Assembly (NCBI RefSeq): GCF_900187995.1
Contig: NZ_FZNZ01000004.1
Coordinates: 62,001-126,000, forward strand
Source: Prevotella jejuni
GTDB lineage: Bacteria; Bacteroidota; Bacteroidia; Bacteroidales; Bacteroidaceae
Direction: 5' to 3'
Length of the DNA: 64,000 nucleotides
In this document: positions 62,324-64,000 of the stretch, piece after piece
Numbering within the stretch: the stretch's first letter is position 1
Layout of the letters: each line of letters begins with the position of its first letter
Made by a program: the position numbers and the translations under genes
Notes under the pieces: model-generated
What the model was told of the DNA's origin: nothing
Database searches by the model: none
Seen by the model: only the letters and a program-made list of their open reading frames with translations

Positions 62324-64000
62324 TTAGAAGCCCTCCAAATCGTAGTATTCATCTTCGATATCGTTCTGGACGGGCTGGTTCTTTTTATTATTCTTATTAT
62401 TTGTCTTGTTTTGTTGAGGTACGTCATCGCCGAAGTAGATAATCGGACCGTCATCTGAAACCTTCTTCTTCTGCACAGGAGCGGTCTGTGGCTTCTGCGT
62501 AGAAGGCTGTTGCGTCTTCGTTACGGTAGGCTTAGCCTGCTTGTCCTTAGTCGCTGGTTTTGTTGTCTTTGCAGGTGCTACTGGAGTCGTTGGCTTGGTA
62601 GGCACGACAGTAGTAGACTGCTTGCTCGGAGTGACGGGAGCTGTCTCTTTTGTCGGGATGACAGGCTTCACAGGAGTCGTTGACCTCGTAGTCTTGGCTG
62701 GTGCCTTAGGAGTAACGTCCTTTACAGGTTCCTCGTCAGGGATAAAGTAAGTACTGTTGTCGTCTAAGACGGGCTTCTTCTCCTCTGGTAGAGGCTTCTT
62801 CTCCTCAACAACAGGCTTCTGTTTCGTTGTTTCCCTCTTCTCTTCTACGGCAGACTTCTTCTCCTCAACAGGAACTTCAAAGGTGTTTTTATTCTGTTCA
62901 TTCACCTTCTGTTCTGTCTTTGTAGACTTAGCATCCTCCAAAGGAATCGTCATTGTGTTGTCGACAGGTACGTCTTGTGTGTCAGGATAGAGGTCTGGGT
63001 CATTTGCATGCTTTTGTTCAATCTCCTGTTGTAGGTCGCGTTCACGTGGTGTTGCAACCTCAGCAGGCTCACTGAGTAAGTATCTTTGCGTCACGACTAA
63101 TGGTGCAAAATGCTTTGCATAGAACGTCTCATAGTCCTTATAACTATAAGTAGTCCCTATTAGTTTAAGGTTTTTATCACTGATGATAATCCCCTTAGTC
63201 GACTTCCCCATCTGTTGTACAACGAGTTTGGAAGCAAACAATTGACGTGCATACTGATAAGCCTCATCGAAGCTGCGGAAGCCAGATACCTGCATCTGAT
63301 GTAGTCCATTGAGGTCTTCTACCTCTATCTCAAAGTTACGAACAAGGAAGTTTGTGAAGTTGAAACGTGCCAATTCAAATAGCAACTTGTTCTCTTTCAG
63401 TGAGTCAGGATGGTACACTAACAGGAACTTAAAGTCTATGTCACGTTCTGAAGAGAACTTAGCTTGCTGTATGCTATCGCTATCGTTCATTACGTTTGCA
63501 CGATAGTTCCAGATGTCGTCAAGGTCGAACTTGCCTCCACGTAGCTTCTTCCCAGCTTGTACACCATTGACTATCATACCCGCCATCTCGCTGATACGAC
63601 TGCTTGGATACTTCTTCACAACCTCCTTCATGTCGTTGACACAGCCCGTAGGGTCGCCATTGTTCAGTTTTCCCAAGCCTCCAATGAAGAGGAACTTATC
63701 CCTGTTGGCACCCATAGGGAAGCGTGATTCAGAGATGCGAGCATTACCTGCTACCTCACTATATCGGCCTTGTTTGAAGGCGTCGTAGGTAGCCGCATAG
63801 AGGGAGTCTTCTATCTGTACACCGAAACGAAGGTTTTGTTTATAGTAAGGATCAGTAAGGAGTGTGGTCCACTTACTCTTTGGGAACTTCTGACTTAGAC
63901 GTGTAACATAGTTCTCAGCAAGCTGTGGTTCGTTCTTGCGCATGTAGAGTAAGTATAGATGATAGTACACATCATCCATCTGATCATAGTCGGGATAGTT
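62324..64000 (-). CDS. porW: PorW/SprE-like type IX secretion TPR lipoprotein, partial
   Basis: The 3' part of a large TPR protein; the frame is open to the window edge, so the start is missing. The visible 558 residues begin with TPR-like helices (YHLYLLYMRKNEPQLAENY) and continue through a beta/alpha region with GLHQMQVSGFRSFDEAYQYA (about 235-255). They end in a long low-complexity region rich in Pro, Thr, Lys and Val (about 330-520) and an acidic end (DIEDEYYDLEGF). PorW/SprE is an outer-membrane-associated lipoprotein that supports the type IX trans-envelope complex. The assignment rests on fold order and on its place 18 bases before porX. Confidence 0.82.
   Translation of the reverse strand, partial: NYPDYDQMDDVYYHLYLLYMRKNEPQLAENYVTRLSQKFPKSKWTTLLTDPYYKQNLRFGVQIEDSLYAATYDAFKQGRYSEVAGNARISESRFPMGANRDKFLFIGGLGKLNNGDPTGCVNDMKEVVKKYPSSRISEMAGMIVNGVQAGKKLRGGKFDLDDIWNYRANVMNDSDSIQQAKFSSERDIDFKFLLVYHPDSLKENKLLFELARFNFTNFLVRNFEIEVEDLNGLHQMQVSGFRSFDEAYQYARQLFASKLVVQQMGKSTKGIIISDKNLKLIGTTYSYKDYETFYAKHFAPLVVTQRYLLSEPAEVATPRERDLQQEIEQKHANDPDLYPDTQDVPVDNTMTIPLEDAKSTKTEQKVNEQNKNTFEVPVEEKKSAVEEKRETTKQKPVVEEKKPLPEEKKPVLDDNSTYFIPDEEPVKDVTPKAPAKTTRSTTPVKPVIPTKETAPVTPSKQSTTVVPTKPTTPVAPAKTTKPATKDKQAKPTVTKTQQPSTQKPQTAPVQKKKVSDDGPIIYFGDDVPQQNKTNNKNNKKNQPVQNDIEDEYYDLEGF

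Noticed and set aside
62541-62990. Plus-strand Gly/Val/Ser-rich frames over porW
   Set aside because: Antisense readings of the Pro/Thr/Lys-rich low-complexity tail of porW.
1-64000. tRNA, rRNA or known riboswitch genes
   Set aside because: I scanned the intergenic stretches for tRNA arm patterns and well-known leader structures and saw none I could support; a covariance-model search would settle this.

Overview
The window comes from a Bacteroidota chromosome, most likely Prevotella sensu lato and probably an oral melaninogenica-like species. Three things point there: the Bacteroidetes-type promoters (TTG, about 19-20 bp, then TAnnTTTG), the SusC/SusD pair, and the type IX secretion and gliding genes gldH, porX and porW. 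The species is inference. The DNA is mostly ordinary core chromosome with unusually repeat-rich intergenic regions. I saw no tRNA, rRNA, CRISPR array, prophage or intact insertion sequence.

Layout. 1-5.2 kb: the end of an ExbBD/TonB energy-transduction cluster (two ExbD, TonB, a PstS-like phosphate-binding lipoprotein, a TPR protein), interrupted by a degenerate repeat array. 6.1-9.1 kb: AmpG-like permease, MutY and a small lipoprotein. 9.3-16.3 kb: IMP cyclohydrolase followed by the rod-shape cluster mreB-mreC-mreD-mrdA-rodA, where the PBP2 carries a long Lys-rich tail. 16.4-17.0 kb: a non-autonomous transposable-element candidate with terminal inverted repeats and an 8-bp target duplication. 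17.4-21.5 kb (minus strand): metF-holB-ricT-gldH. 21.8-24.6 kb: a GH5 beta-mannanase-like enzyme and mannose-6-phosphate isomerase. 24.7-26.4 kb (minus): AI-2E family permease and thymidine kinase. 26.9-28.6 kb: rsmI and a coiled-coil lipoprotein. 28.8-30.1 kb (minus): an ECF sigma-factor operon. 30.6-35.5 kb: tadA, yraN, birA, pyrH, dsbD.

36.1-48.5 kb is the main accessory block, an apparent operon for an outer-membrane uptake system: STN-containing SusC, SusD, a DUF4843 lipoprotein, a PKD-like lipoprotein and two paralogous zinc-metalloprotease-type proteins. The second has an intact HExxHxxGxxH motif. The first has lost all three zinc-binding histidines, so the operon pairs an apparently active enzyme with an apparent pseudo-enzyme. 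49-53 kb: an orphan beta-class DNA methyltransferase and a TonB-dependent outer-membrane receptor. 53.2-59.2 kb: trxA and dnaE, divergent from psd-pssA-DUF4834. 60-64 kb (minus): porW (partial)-porX and tsaE.

The most distinctive non-coding signal is a family of about 90-bp AT-rich palindromic elements, four copies in this window. Each has four CRTG boxes; three copies have exact 22-bp spacing throughout and one has a diverged last box. Other items are a six-copy degenerate repeat array, back-to-back perfect hairpins inside the first codons of gldH, a candidate three-way-junction RNA after susD, a REP-like palindrome against the porX stop codon, and several genes whose -7 box lies only 4-8 bases from the start codon, implying leaderless or near-leaderless mRNAs.
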